Below, piece after piece: positions 34,434 through 41,587 of a stretch of 64,000 bases of DNA (its first letter is position 1; the number at the start of each line of letters is the position of its first letter). Origin of the DNA: Sorlinia euscelidii (GTDB lineage Bacteria; Pseudomonadota; Alphaproteobacteria; Acetobacterales; Acetobacteraceae). The notes beneath the pieces are model-generated. The model was not told the origin of the DNA. It ran no database searches and was given only the letters and a program-made list of their open reading frames with translations. A program made the translations under genes and the position numbers. The stretch lies in assembly GCF_036452155.1 (NCBI RefSeq), contig NZ_JAWJZY010000002.1, one strand, 5' to 3'.

Positions 34434-35267
34434 GTGCTGCCTCCTGGTGAGCTCCGCGCTCTAACTGAGGGACAGGACGCAATTGAGAGCCGAGGATGTC
34501 GATGATCTGGGGATACCAGCGCAGGACCGTTACGGCCCGTCAGTATGGGCGCGAGCTGTGTCCTCGAGACGGCCATAGTGCTTGCCCAACTCCGTCAGGT
34601 GATAGACACGCTGACCCTTTCCGCCGATCGTGAACGACTGAAAGCCGAGCTTCAGCAGCTCTTGATTGACGCGCCGCGCGGAGATGTCGCCAAGCTCCTG
34701 ACCGATCTGGCTTGGGGTCAGTGTGTGTTCATCACGAGGGGCGGCAAGAGACTTGACCCCCATCAGCTCAAGCGGGTTCTCACCGCATTTGGCTTTGCAA
34801 TATTGCGCGGCGTGGAAGGCCAACTGTCCGCTCTCGAGACCGATGCGCTCGCCAATCTTCATCGCCGTGTTGAAGGTATGCAGGACAGAGGGGCGGCGGG
34901 AAGATTTCAGCGAGCTTGCACGAAAGTAGCAGTTTACGAGTTGTCTTTGGACCTGCCAGGCAAGATCGTCGTTAAAGGATTTGACAAGCATTAGGTAACC
35001 GCTTTCGGTGAGGAGTACCAAACCATTGGGGGCTACAAACCCCATCTCAGCAGCTTCGTCCGTATTTCGGACGAAGAAATCCTCCCCCAAAATGAAACGG
35101 GCTTTGTGGTCGTTGAAGCGTTTTCGGGCTGTTCCATCACAACGATTGTGAAGCTGATCGATCATATTGAATGTAACGACCCGCAATCTTTGATGCTCTA
35201 GGATTGAGACAGGTTTTCCTCCAATCTCGGTTACTTTGGTGCTATGTTTTTGGGATACTTTAGTCAT
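34420..35267 (-). CDS. ORF6N-domain antirepressor (one frameshift)
   Basis: Residues about 20-115 form an ORF6N DNA-binding domain (LEHQRLRVVTFNMIDQLHN, FILGEDFF, LVLLTESGYLMLVKSFNDD). The C-terminal part is a winged-helix-like KilA-C/ANT-type region (LTPSQIGQELGDISARRVNQELLKLGFQ). As read it stops at 34530. One extra G in the run at 34535-34537 continues TDGAVTVLRWYPQIIDIL to a stop at 34420, giving 282 residues and the same ending (QEAAHATV) as the other cassette's antirepressor. Antirepressors inactivate phage repressors or act as regulators of immunity. GAGGAG precedes ATG 35267. Confidence 0.82.
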
Positions 35268-35292
35268 GAGGCACTCCTCGTGAGTAAGGTTA

Positions 35293-35327
35293 GACCGAGT
35301 GGGAAGCCTCAATCTTTCCATTCGGTC
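35293..35327 (-). promoter_or_regulatory. Leader inverted repeat, cassette 1
   Basis: A 13 bp stem (35293-35305 with 35315-35327, two G-U pairs) and 9 nt loop, ending 26 nt before the antirepressor ATG. On the minus strand it is followed by TCTAACC, as in cassettes 2 and 3. It is either an operator or a 5' RNA hairpin. Confidence 0.65.
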
Positions 35328-35387
35328 GCTTGCACTTTCCATGCACATGCATTACGTTTGCATAGCACCTCACGTTTTGCAAGGGCA

Positions 35388-35399
35388 ATGCAATTGCAT
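35388..35399. promoter_or_regulatory. TGCA-type palindromes, likely operator of cassette 1
   Basis: ATGCAATTGCAT (35388-35399) is a perfect 12 bp palindrome overlapping the start of the ribbon-helix-helix gene. ATGCACATGCAT (35341-35352) is an imperfect one 36 bp away. Repeated TGCA boxes lie between them. Typical layout for a small dimeric repressor binding several half-sites; binding is inferred. Confidence 0.5.
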
Positions 35400-35550
35400 G
35401 GCAAAAAAAAGTTTCACAACGCGATTAGATGAAGATGTCTTGGCTATCGCAGATCAGATTGCGAAGTTAGAGCGACGCTCAGTCACTGCCGTGCTGGAAA
35501 TTTCCGTTTTGGAGTACGCGCGGTCGAAAGGGCTGGACATCGAAAAATAG
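35398..35550 (+). CDS. Small ribbon-helix-helix protein, cassette 1
   Basis: 50 residues (MAKKSFTTRLDEDVLAIADQ...), the size and pattern of Arc/CopG-type DNA-binding proteins: a short beta strand (SFTTRLD) then two helices. It is divergent from the ORF6N antirepressor, as arc/mnt are from ant in phage P22 immI. The frame is open upstream to 35299 but those residues are not family-like. The 3' half overlaps a minus-strand pseudogene. Confidence 0.65.
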   Translation: MAKKSFTTRLDEDVLAIADQIAKLERRSVTAVLEISVLEYARSKGLDIEK

Positions 35551-35753
35551 GCTGCTTCTGGGCGACGCGCCACGGTGGCGCATCGCCCCATTTGCCTCAA
35601 ATCAGCCACATATCTCTTGATAAGTTTGCGAATATCTCTCGGTCGATCAAATCCCAGCCGCGCTGCGAGGTCGGTATCCAAAATTCGCAACTCGCCGTCA
35701 TGTATGGAGGGAGATATGAAACCTGTGATAGTATCGATCTCAGCCGTGGCCAT
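35454..35753 (-). pseudogene. Truncated antirepressor, cassette 2
   Basis: The first ~65 residues from ATG 35753 (GELRILDTDLAARLGFDRPRDIRKLIKRYVADLRQMG) match the N-terminal domain of phage antirepressor/regulator proteins. After CATVARRP the sequence is simply antisense to the neighbouring small repressor gene, and the frame ends at 35454. The normal C-terminal domain is missing, so this is a 5' fragment left by recombination with cassette 1. It keeps its own leader (AGAGGAG site, inverted repeat, promoter). Confidence 0.6.
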
Positions 35754-35778
35754 GAGATAACTCCTCTGGTTGTGGTTA

Positions 35779-35812
35779 GAGTAGCTAAGGAGCGTCATCT
35801 CTTTAGCTACTC
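35779..35812 (-). promoter_or_regulatory. Leader inverted repeat and promoter, cassette 2
   Basis: GAGTAGCTAA (35779-35788) and TTAGCTACTC (35803-35812) form a perfect 10 bp repeat with a 14 nt centre, 26 nt before the truncated antirepressor's ATG; each arm contains a TAGCTA box. On the minus strand TCTAACC follows. A promoter reads TTGACG (35841-35846), 17 bp, TCATAT (35818-35823), so the repeat begins near the transcription start. TGAGCA-TAT-TGCTCA (35821-35835) overlaps the -10. Confidence 0.65.
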
Positions 35813-35885
35813 GCTTAATATGAGCATATTGCTCAGTCGACGTCAAGCCATTGCTAAAAGTGAGCTCGTTGAGTATGTTGCTTTT

Positions 35886-36044
35886 ATGAGTGACGAATTG
35901 AAATCCGAGCGTGTTCAGCTCATGATGACGCCCTCAGAAGTGAAGGCGATTGATGACTGGTCATTTGAGAACAGGGTTCGCGGTCGCGCCGAAGCCATCC
36001 GTCGCCTGATTGAGGCCGGTCTGAGAGCTTTGTCGGAGGAGTAA
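35886..36044 (+). CDS. Small ribbon-helix-helix repressor, cassette 2
   Basis: 52 residues (MSDELKSERVQLMMTPSEVKAIDDW...) with the ending RAEAIRRLIEAGLRAL, shared almost exactly with the cassette 3 repressor. This is the Arc/Mnt-like ribbon-helix-helix pattern. It is divergent from the truncated antirepressor, separated by a promoter and inverted repeats. The longer frame starting at 35592 is not coding upstream of this ATG. The lipoprotein gene begins 43 bp after it and may be cotranscribed. Confidence 0.7.
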   Translation: MSDELKSERVQLMMTPSEVKAIDDWSFENRVRGRAEAIRRLIEAGLRALSEE

Positions 36045-36087
36045 TCACAGCCGCGCTCATCACGGGCATCGAACAGAAGGCAGAAAA

Positions 36088-37059
36088 ATGAAAAAGATTT
36101 TCCCTATTGCCGCTTTGGTTCTGGCAGGATGCAGCGCCGAAGGAAATCCATTCATGGACTTGGCTTGGGTAGATTACGCCAATCTTTTCAACAGTAAGGG
36201 CGGCGTTGGAAGGTCCGATGAATGGTGGAGTTCAGGTGTCAATACGACTGTTGCTGCTAAATGGAGTCGGTCTGGATTTGCCGTTGAAGGTTATAAAGAA
36301 TGTAAACAGATCGGAATAAAGAGACCAGAAATTTTGGAGATTTTGAAAACTATATTTCGGTATGATGGTATCGTTGCGTATTGTCCGAAAGAAGTTATTG
36401 ATATATCTAATGGGATTGACAATCAATTATTTAGTGAAGATGACCTTAGAACTTTTATATACTATTTAGATCAATATAGAGAGAATAAAAAAGAAAGAGA
36501 ATTTTTGATCGATTACTTTGATCCAAAAGAATCTGATAGACTGTTATCTGATGTGAGCAAACTCCATAACGGCGCCTCGATCGATCAAATATTTGAAGAG
36601 GCTGTCAGTGCTTTCAAGCGCAACGAAGCTAAACAGCGTAAAGCTCAGGAAGATGCTCAACGGACATTCCAAAATAGAATTAAAAACGCGATCGGATCAG
36701 AGGGTGTCTCTCTTTGCGGTGGCATTGATACCAAGCGATGGCCTGAATTCGGATATTATTTGAATCCTTACGCACCAGTTGGAAAGTGTTATTTGACGAC
36801 CATCAGATATTTTATGAATGGCGTGCAGTGGCTAAGTCGAGAGAAACTTCTTGTTATTCAACCGCTTCCACCTGGATTGGGGTATCAACAGCCTATTCTC
36901 TTCAAGGGATCTGAGCCAATTCGCGTTGGCGTTGAAGCCACTGTCTATGGTGAAGAACCAGAGACCTATGAGTCAGCTTTAGGTGCCGTCGTCAATCCAA
37001 CGACCTATCGCGTGCTTGGTTATTTACCTTTACCTATTGAGGAATTTAACCGCCGTTAA
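36088..37059 (+). CDS. AT-rich predicted lipoprotein cargo
   Basis: 323 residues starting with a lipoprotein signal (MKKIFPIAALVLAGC, lipidated Cys 15). The mature part is mixed helical with a charged coiled segment (FKRNEAKQRKAQEDAQRTF) and a C-terminal beta-rich part. Codon use and base composition are clearly more AT-rich than the surrounding phage genes, a sign of separate acquisition. No family recognised. A lysogen-expressed envelope lipoprotein in a prophage often affects superinfection or host surface, but this is inference. Confidence 0.6.
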   Translation: MKKIFPIAALVLAGCSAEGNPFMDLAWVDYANLFNSKGGVGRSDEWWSSGVNTTVAAKWSRSGFAVEGYKECKQIGIKRPEILEILKTIFRYDGIVAYCPKEVIDISNGIDNQLFSEDDLRTFIYYLDQYRENKKEREFLIDYFDPKESDRLLSDVSKLHNGASIDQIFEEAVSAFKRNEAKQRKAQEDAQRTFQNRIKNAIGSEGVSLCGGIDTKRWPEFGYYLNPYAPVGKCYLTTIRYFMNGVQWLSREKLLVIQPLPPGLGYQQPILFKGSEPIRVGVEATVYGEEPETYESALGAVVNPTTYRVLGYLPLPIEEFNRR

Positions 37060-37091
37060 TTCTTGCAGGTCACGTATAAAAATGCAGTTCG

Positions 37092-37125
37092 CGGGGATCG
37101 GCCTATCGGTCGCCCCGTGCTTTTC
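37092..37125 (+). terminator. Terminator after the lipoprotein gene
   Basis: GGGG/CCCC extended by CGGCC/GGTCG around a TATC loop (with a two-base bulge) and then GTGCTTTTCTATTT. It separates the converging lipoprotein and RelA/SpoT-domain genes. Confidence 0.55.
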
Positions 37126-38300
37126 TATTTATCTGACCTGCTCACCGGCCTTGGAACGTGAGCCTTGCGCATCCAGCCTGGATCAATAGGTGTCTGCCTG
37201 TAAACGTTGACGGGAGCTTGAGAGATGACGCGCTTGTAAGTCTCTTCTGATCTTCCGTCGATGATGCCGTCCAACAACTTGTCAAACATTGCGATATCGC
37301 TGAAATAATTCGGGAATGCGCGCTTGATGTTGTCGAGTTTCTTGGCTTCGATGAGCACAACGTTCTGCTGGCTGAGCTTGTTTTTGAGTAAATCCATCTC
37401 CAGCTCTCGATATTGCGTGGAGGCGGGCAGGAAACCCCGGAAAGGTCTCAGATCAAACTCCTTTCTGCCGATGTCGAAAATAAGCAGGTAGGCTTCAACA
37501 TCGCGCTTCTGCTCTGGCGGGACCGTTATGCCGTCCGCCATCCTCTTAATACCGTTAAGCGTCACTCCAGCGTTCAATTCTCTATAAAGCTGTCTGATGC
37601 GTTCAATCCGGTTAGCGCGTTCAAATCCGTCCTTCACGGGAGGTTTCCCCTCCATGAGAGCCATTTCACTTGAGATGAGGCGGAGAAATTCCAGCCACTC
37701 ACCATCACCTTGACTTGATTTGAGGCTCTCTGAACGATAAAGCCCAATGGCCTCAACAGCGGTGGACCATGCGTGCTGGATACGTGTCCTCAGCTGAACT
37801 TCGACCCGGTAGTCATTATACTGGGGCTGATCATCTCTGGCGAACCTGAAGATCATGTGGTGCGACCGATAGCCGGTCGCCTTCTTCGGCCTTTTAATAT
37901 AATCATTTTCGCGATCAATGAGACAAGAATACTCGTTTTTAAGGTGCGCTCTCACACGGTCGAGATCGTCAGAATGCTCAAAGATGAACCGACAGCCCAC
38001 GAGGTCCTGAAGGTCGTAGAGAGAAATGCCAACACGCGGGAGCTTCTCATAAATCGTCGGCATACGTTTGACGCGTGCGCCGCTGACGGCTTTTACACCC
38101 AGCTTTGAACAGACTGAGGATACAGAACCGTGAACGGACCTCATGGGAAAGATATGAGCGTCGCGCCATGAATAGGCGACGTTGAATGCTGACCGTATCA
38201 ACGCGTCATTATCTTCAGTCCAGCTCGGCCGACTTGCAAGAACATCTCCTGCACCGTTTATTTCCTCTGAACTGAATTCGCATTTGGTATAGTCAGCCAT
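37125..38300 (-). CDS. RelA/SpoT-domain protein, possible toxSAS-type nucleotide synthetase
   Basis: 391 residues from ATG 38300 (the frame is open to 38375). The centre is a (p)ppGpp-synthetase fold with its key residues: basic motif RVKRMPTIYEKLPR (76-89), DLVGCR (99-104), GYRSHH (143-148, Tyr 144 and His 148) and the catalytic-Glu motif VEVQLRT (Glu 167). There is no HD hydrolase, TGS or ACT domain. A C-terminal region of about 170 residues after LKSSQGDGEWL is of unknown function. Small alarmone synthetases in prophages can be toxins or abortive-infection factors (for example CapRel-type fused systems). No separate antitoxin gene is evident, so the extra domains may self-inhibit. Confidence 0.82.
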   Translation of the reverse strand: MADYTKCEFSSEEINGAGDVLASRPSWTEDNDALIRSAFNVAYSWRDAHIFPMRSVHGSVSSVCSKLGVKAVSGARVKRMPTIYEKLPRVGISLYDLQDLVGCRFIFEHSDDLDRVRAHLKNEYSCLIDRENDYIKRPKKATGYRSHHMIFRFARDDQPQYNDYRVEVQLRTRIQHAWSTAVEAIGLYRSESLKSSQGDGEWLEFLRLISSEMALMEGKPPVKDGFERANRIERIRQLYRELNAGVTLNGIKRMADGITVPPEQKRDVEAYLLIFDIGRKEFDLRPFRGFLPASTQYRELEMDLLKNKLSQQNVVLIEAKKLDNIKRAFPNYFSDIAMFDKLLDGIIDGRSEETYKRVISQAPVNVYRQTPIDPGWMRKAHVPRPVSRSDK

Positions 38301-38421
38301 GGCAAAAGACCGCTCCGACTCAAGGTGGCAACGGTCATCAGAAGACATCTGCAGGGAAGGGATATCAAGTAGCATTTTGAATTCTTTCCCTTATGCGAAA
38401 TTTAGTTCTTAAAAGCCGGGC

Positions 38422-38646
38422 TTAGAGCTTCAAATAATCGAAACGATTGAGCATTGCCCTTATGTAGGCTCGACCTGCATCTGACCCGAGATATTTGGGA
38501 TCTATGCGTCCAGTCTTTGGATCGCTAGGAGGCGTCAGTGTTACAGTTGAGTAATCCGGAGGTGGAAGAATTCCAAAGATGCGTCCCAATCCTTGGGAAA
38601 GGCTCTGGAAGAAATTTGGTCGATTAATTTTCTCGTAATAATTCAT
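38422..38646 (-). CDS. Small hypothetical protein
   Basis: 74 residues from ATG 38646 (MNYYEKINRPNFFQSLSQGLGRIFG...DYLKL). Proline-rich centre, ends close to the RelA/SpoT-domain gene's upstream region on the same strand. The frame is open upstream to 38982, but that part is antisense-like and cysteine-rich. It could be a partner of the RelA/SpoT-domain protein because it is directly upstream of it, but I see no antitoxin motif. Confidence 0.5.
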   Translation of the reverse strand: MNYYEKINRPNFFQSLSQGLGRIFGILPPPDYSTVTLTPPSDPKTGRIDPKYLGSDAGRAYIRAMLNRFDYLKL

Positions 38647-38840
38647 TGTCGATTGTCCTGTCCTGAGGGAGAACGCAGTCATAAGCGTTTTAAGTCGATT
38701 GGGTTTTTTTTCAAAATCGCAATGGTGGTCGGGCTCATTACAGGTTTGGGCGGCATTTTGATCCAAAAGTTCCACACGGCCTATTCCTTCAAAGTTTGAC
38801 CCAATTCGCGATGGACAGCGACAGGCGAGGTCTTCAAAAA

Positions 38841-39329
38841 TCACCGCGCAAATGAGATCGCGGCAAAGAGAACAACTGGGAAGAGCATGATCGCCAACCA
38901 TGCCAGGCGTAAAGCAATCTGCAATCGGCGATGTGATTTGAGATTCTCGGCTACTGTATTTTCGATCTCGTAGGACAAACATGTTTTGAGATGTGCCTTT
39001 GAGGAAACGCCGTACTTATACACTATATCTTCAATATCAGTGGAGGAGAACCAATATGGCTTCATACCCACGGGTCTCAGGACCAAAATCGCAAGGAATG
39101 AAATAACGAAACACCAGGAGACGATTGAGAGTATCAAAGGAATATTCTCGGGGTGAGTCGCCCCAAAACCAGCCGCTGCCATCTCGATCGCGAGCATCCA
39201 CCCGAAAATTGCTGATCCCCGCTCTTTGGTTTTTGCAAGGGCTTCTCGCCGTTCGGCAGCCATCATCTCTGACTGGCGTAGCATTTCATCGGCTTTAGCA
39301 ATCTCGAAACTGTCATTTGCTGCTGACAT
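38841..39329 (-). CDS. Three-helix membrane protein, possible exclusion cargo
   Basis: 162 residues: an N-terminal charged coiled coil (about 8-36), two adjacent transmembrane helices (about 38-57 and 63-88), a cytoplasmic segment of about 45 residues, and a third helix (138-161). The layout recalls membrane effectors such as SLATT-type or superinfection-exclusion proteins but I cannot name a family. It lies among non-structural cargo genes next to the RelA/SpoT-domain gene. Confidence 0.6.
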   Translation of the reverse strand: MSAANDSFEIAKADEMLRQSEMMAAERREALAKTKERGSAIFGWMLAIEMAAAGFGATHPENIPLILSIVSWCFVISFLAILVLRPVGMKPYWFSSTDIEDIVYKYGVSSKAHLKTCLSYEIENTVAENLKSHRRLQIALRLAWLAIMLFPVVLFAAISFAR

Positions 39330-39486
39330 GACTTCACCTTTTTATCTCACTCTCTTGCCGGAGCGCGACGAGAGTCTATCGTGACTGATAGAGCCACGCA
39401 AATCCGTTGACCCGCGGTTCGGAATAGGGCATCCGTCCTGACATTTCGCTTTATCGAAACGCCTTTCCTGAGCATTGTCCGCGGGC

Positions 39487-39819
39487 TTAAGCCGGATGCG
39501 ATTCGTAAAATTCTCCATCAACATACTTAGCGCTCAGATGAAGCATAATCCCGTGATCATCTTGCATATAATGATAATCCCACTGCTCAATCGTCATAGG
39601 AATCATCTTATCTGCTGGCGGGATGTTTTCCACTGATGAGATTCTCCATGCGTCCACCCATCCTCTCACCTGACCTTTTATGCCTTCCCAACCAGGATCG
39701 CCGGGCGCGAAAAGCCATGCGTAATATCGTTTAGGATATTCAGGTCTCGGTATTGGGGAGGGGCCTGCTTCCTCAATTGAGGCGTAGGTGCCCTCTGATG
39801 ATTTTGGCCATGATGACAT
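39487..39819 (-). CDS. Putative tail-fibre assembly protein
   Basis: 110 residues from ATG 39819 with AAGGAG before it. Aromatic- and proline-rich (PKRYYAWLFAPGDPGWEGIKGQ; EQWDYHYMQDD), located immediately after the tail-fibre gene, where fibre chaperones usually lie. Family not recognised, so the role is inferred from position. Confidence 0.5.
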   Translation of the reverse strand: MSSWPKSSEGTYASIEEAGPSPIPRPEYPKRYYAWLFAPGDPGWEGIKGQVRGWVDAWRISSVENIPPADKMIPMTIEQWDYHYMQDDHGIMLHLSAKYVDGEFYESHPA

Positions 39820-39830
39820 TGATTTTCTCC

Positions 39831-40994
39831 TTAAGCAGGTCCGATGGCCTGCACGCAAATTGTTGTGCCTACTGTCTCTGGTTCAAGAACTGTACCATTC
39901 CACCGATGTAGAGACAGTCTAAACCCTGATGAAGTTAAGTCACGGAAGCCGACTGTGTGAAATGATCCGCCGTCCTGCACTGTCAAATTTAATACTATAG
40001 TGCTGCCTTTAAACGGATTTCCAAAACTGACGTATTGTTCGTCTGAGAAATTTCCGTTAAACGCCTGAACCTTCCTTCCATTCGGATTGTGCCCATCAAT
40101 CTCGAAAAGGTCATTGCCACGCGGCGTTTTTACGACCCCCGTGCTGCGGAAATCCCATTCCCTGGTGATTGGCGGGTCACTGAAATCATTGACCTGAATT
40201 CTGTAGGCGTTCTGGCCGAAGCCGTAATGGTCGAAATACCCGATAAAAACATTCCCTTTGACGTCGGTGGGGGTTCCGTAGAACGGCAGATAGCGCATGC
40301 CCCACCGGAAACGATTCTCGCCTTGTTTTGGCTTATAATTTGAGAAAAAAGTCACATTACTCGTATCGTTTTGCCCGCTGATGATGACTGGCCCGGTCAT
40401 CGTGCCGCCTGTCAACGGCAGGTAGTTTTTGAGCAGATAAGCCTGTATCCACGCGTCTGTCGGCACTTTATAGCCTGTGCCATCCGCGTCGTTGACCTGC
40501 ACGTAGGCGCCTGTCGTATCGCCGCCTGCATTGACGTTCATGGTGACGATTTTATGATCCGACGTCAGTTTGGCGTACGTTTTTATGACGTCGGCCAGGA
40601 CGGACTGCCATTGGGTGGCGTTGGCTCCGGGCGTCGAGGTGTTGTCATCGGCCATTGAGACCCAAAGCCTGTCCGGACCGCCATAACTCACGACGGCGCC
40701 TTTCGGGTATCCGCCGATCGCGTTTGCAAAATCCAGCGTCCACGGCGTGACATAACCCGCCTCACTACGCTGACAGGAGACGGAGAGCATCTTGAGAATG
40801 CCGTTCATGTCCGTGCCGTCCGGGGGTTTCCCACCCGCTGCCAGGGGGGTCATGTTGGTTTTCGAGAAGCCCTTACTCAGGCTTGCGCGCCCATCGTCAC
40901 TGACAGTGCTCGGGATGGGGTAAGTGAGCGTCCCGGCGTCGGGCGTATCGGCGAAGGGCGTCGGGAAAAGTGGGCTGAGATCATTGGATTTCAT
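39831..40994 (-). CDS. Tail fibre / collar-type protein
   Basis: 387 residues. The N-terminus (LFPTPFADTPDAGT) and GKPPDGTDMNGILKMLS are typical of phage fibre N-terminal domains that attach to the baseplate. LPLTGGTMTGPV is a fibre repeat motif. The C-terminal half is beta-rich and probably receptor-binding. It follows the DUF2612 baseplate gene, overlapping it by 4 bp. Confidence 0.85.
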   Translation of the reverse strand: MKSNDLSPLFPTPFADTPDAGTLTYPIPSTVSDDGRASLSKGFSKTNMTPLAAGGKPPDGTDMNGILKMLSVSCQRSEAGYVTPWTLDFANAIGGYPKGAVVSYGGPDRLWVSMADDNTSTPGANATQWQSVLADVIKTYAKLTSDHKIVTMNVNAGGDTTGAYVQVNDADGTGYKVPTDAWIQAYLLKNYLPLTGGTMTGPVIISGQNDTSNVTFFSNYKPKQGENRFRWGMRYLPFYGTPTDVKGNVFIGYFDHYGFGQNAYRIQVNDFSDPPITREWDFRSTGVVKTPRGNDLFEIDGHNPNGRKVQAFNGNFSDEQYVSFGNPFKGSTIVLNLTVQDGGSFHTVGFRDLTSSGFRLSLHRWNGTVLEPETVGTTICVQAIGPA

Positions 40995-41584
40995 GAAGTT
41001 TTCCGTCGATATCGAATGGATACCCCCGTCGGGCGCGGCAGCACGCCGGATGTTTCAAGAATGGTCGCGTCAACGAGGGAAATGTCGAAGTCAAAGATTA
41101 TGGTTAGCGTTCGGGTTGATGTGTCTTCCTCAACCCAGATGTGCTGCGTGTCAGAGCCGAACAGTGTCATGAGGATGGAATTGAGTGCGGTTATGGAACC
41201 GTTCGTGATATTGGCGGCGGCCTTCGCCAGGATAAGTTTACGGAAAGCATCGTCGGACAGGACGTAATTGCTCGTGAGGCCGTCGCTTGAGGAGACATTA
41301 AAGAAAGGTGCTTCGTCAAAAGGCGTGATTGTGTTGGTCGCGTCCGAGGCCCCGTTGAAGCCGAACCAGCGCCCGGATGCGACTTCAATGACTCTTGAAA
41401 CACCGACGATCCGGCCCCAGACATCGAGCCCCCATCCAGTCGCCGTCTCAAGGTCAAGGACATTGAAGAAAAATGTCTCGATGAGGCTACGCGGATCAAG
41501 TGACTGATCCATGCTGCTGATGATTGTGCGGATGCGCGGGCTGTTGGCAAATTGCGCGTAAATGGTCTCAGAAACGTTCAGCAC
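40991..41584 (-). CDS. DUF2612 baseplate protein
   Basis: 197 residues. ETATGWGLDVWGRIVGVSR is the DUF2612 hallmark, followed by FGFNGAS and FDEAPFF, then LILAKAAANITNGSI. The protein occupies the place of gpI next to gpJ in contractile-tail baseplates, linking wedge to fibre. It starts 3 bp after the J-like gene stop. Confidence 0.85.
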   Translation of the reverse strand: MLNVSETIYAQFANSPRIRTIISSMDQSLDPRSLIETFFFNVLDLETATGWGLDVWGRIVGVSRVIEVASGRWFGFNGASDATNTITPFDEAPFFNVSSSDGLTSNYVLSDDAFRKLILAKAAANITNGSITALNSILMTLFGSDTQHIWVEEDTSTRTLTIIFDFDISLVDATILETSGVLPRPTGVSIRYRRKTS

Positions 41585-41587
41585 GGT

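Larger units (their letters stand above)
34138..34445. repeat. Direct repeat, left copy (partner 52361-52668)
   Basis: About 308 bp comprising the UUCG terminator, the 80-codon gene and its ribosome binding site, nearly identical in the right copy with scattered substitutions. Flanks differ completely. It marks a duplicated or repeatedly acquired cassette end. Confidence 0.9.

Noticed and set aside
39342..39524. 60-residue minus-strand frame
   Set aside because: Arginine-rich, overlaps the fibre-assembly gene, no ribosome binding site; probably non-coding.
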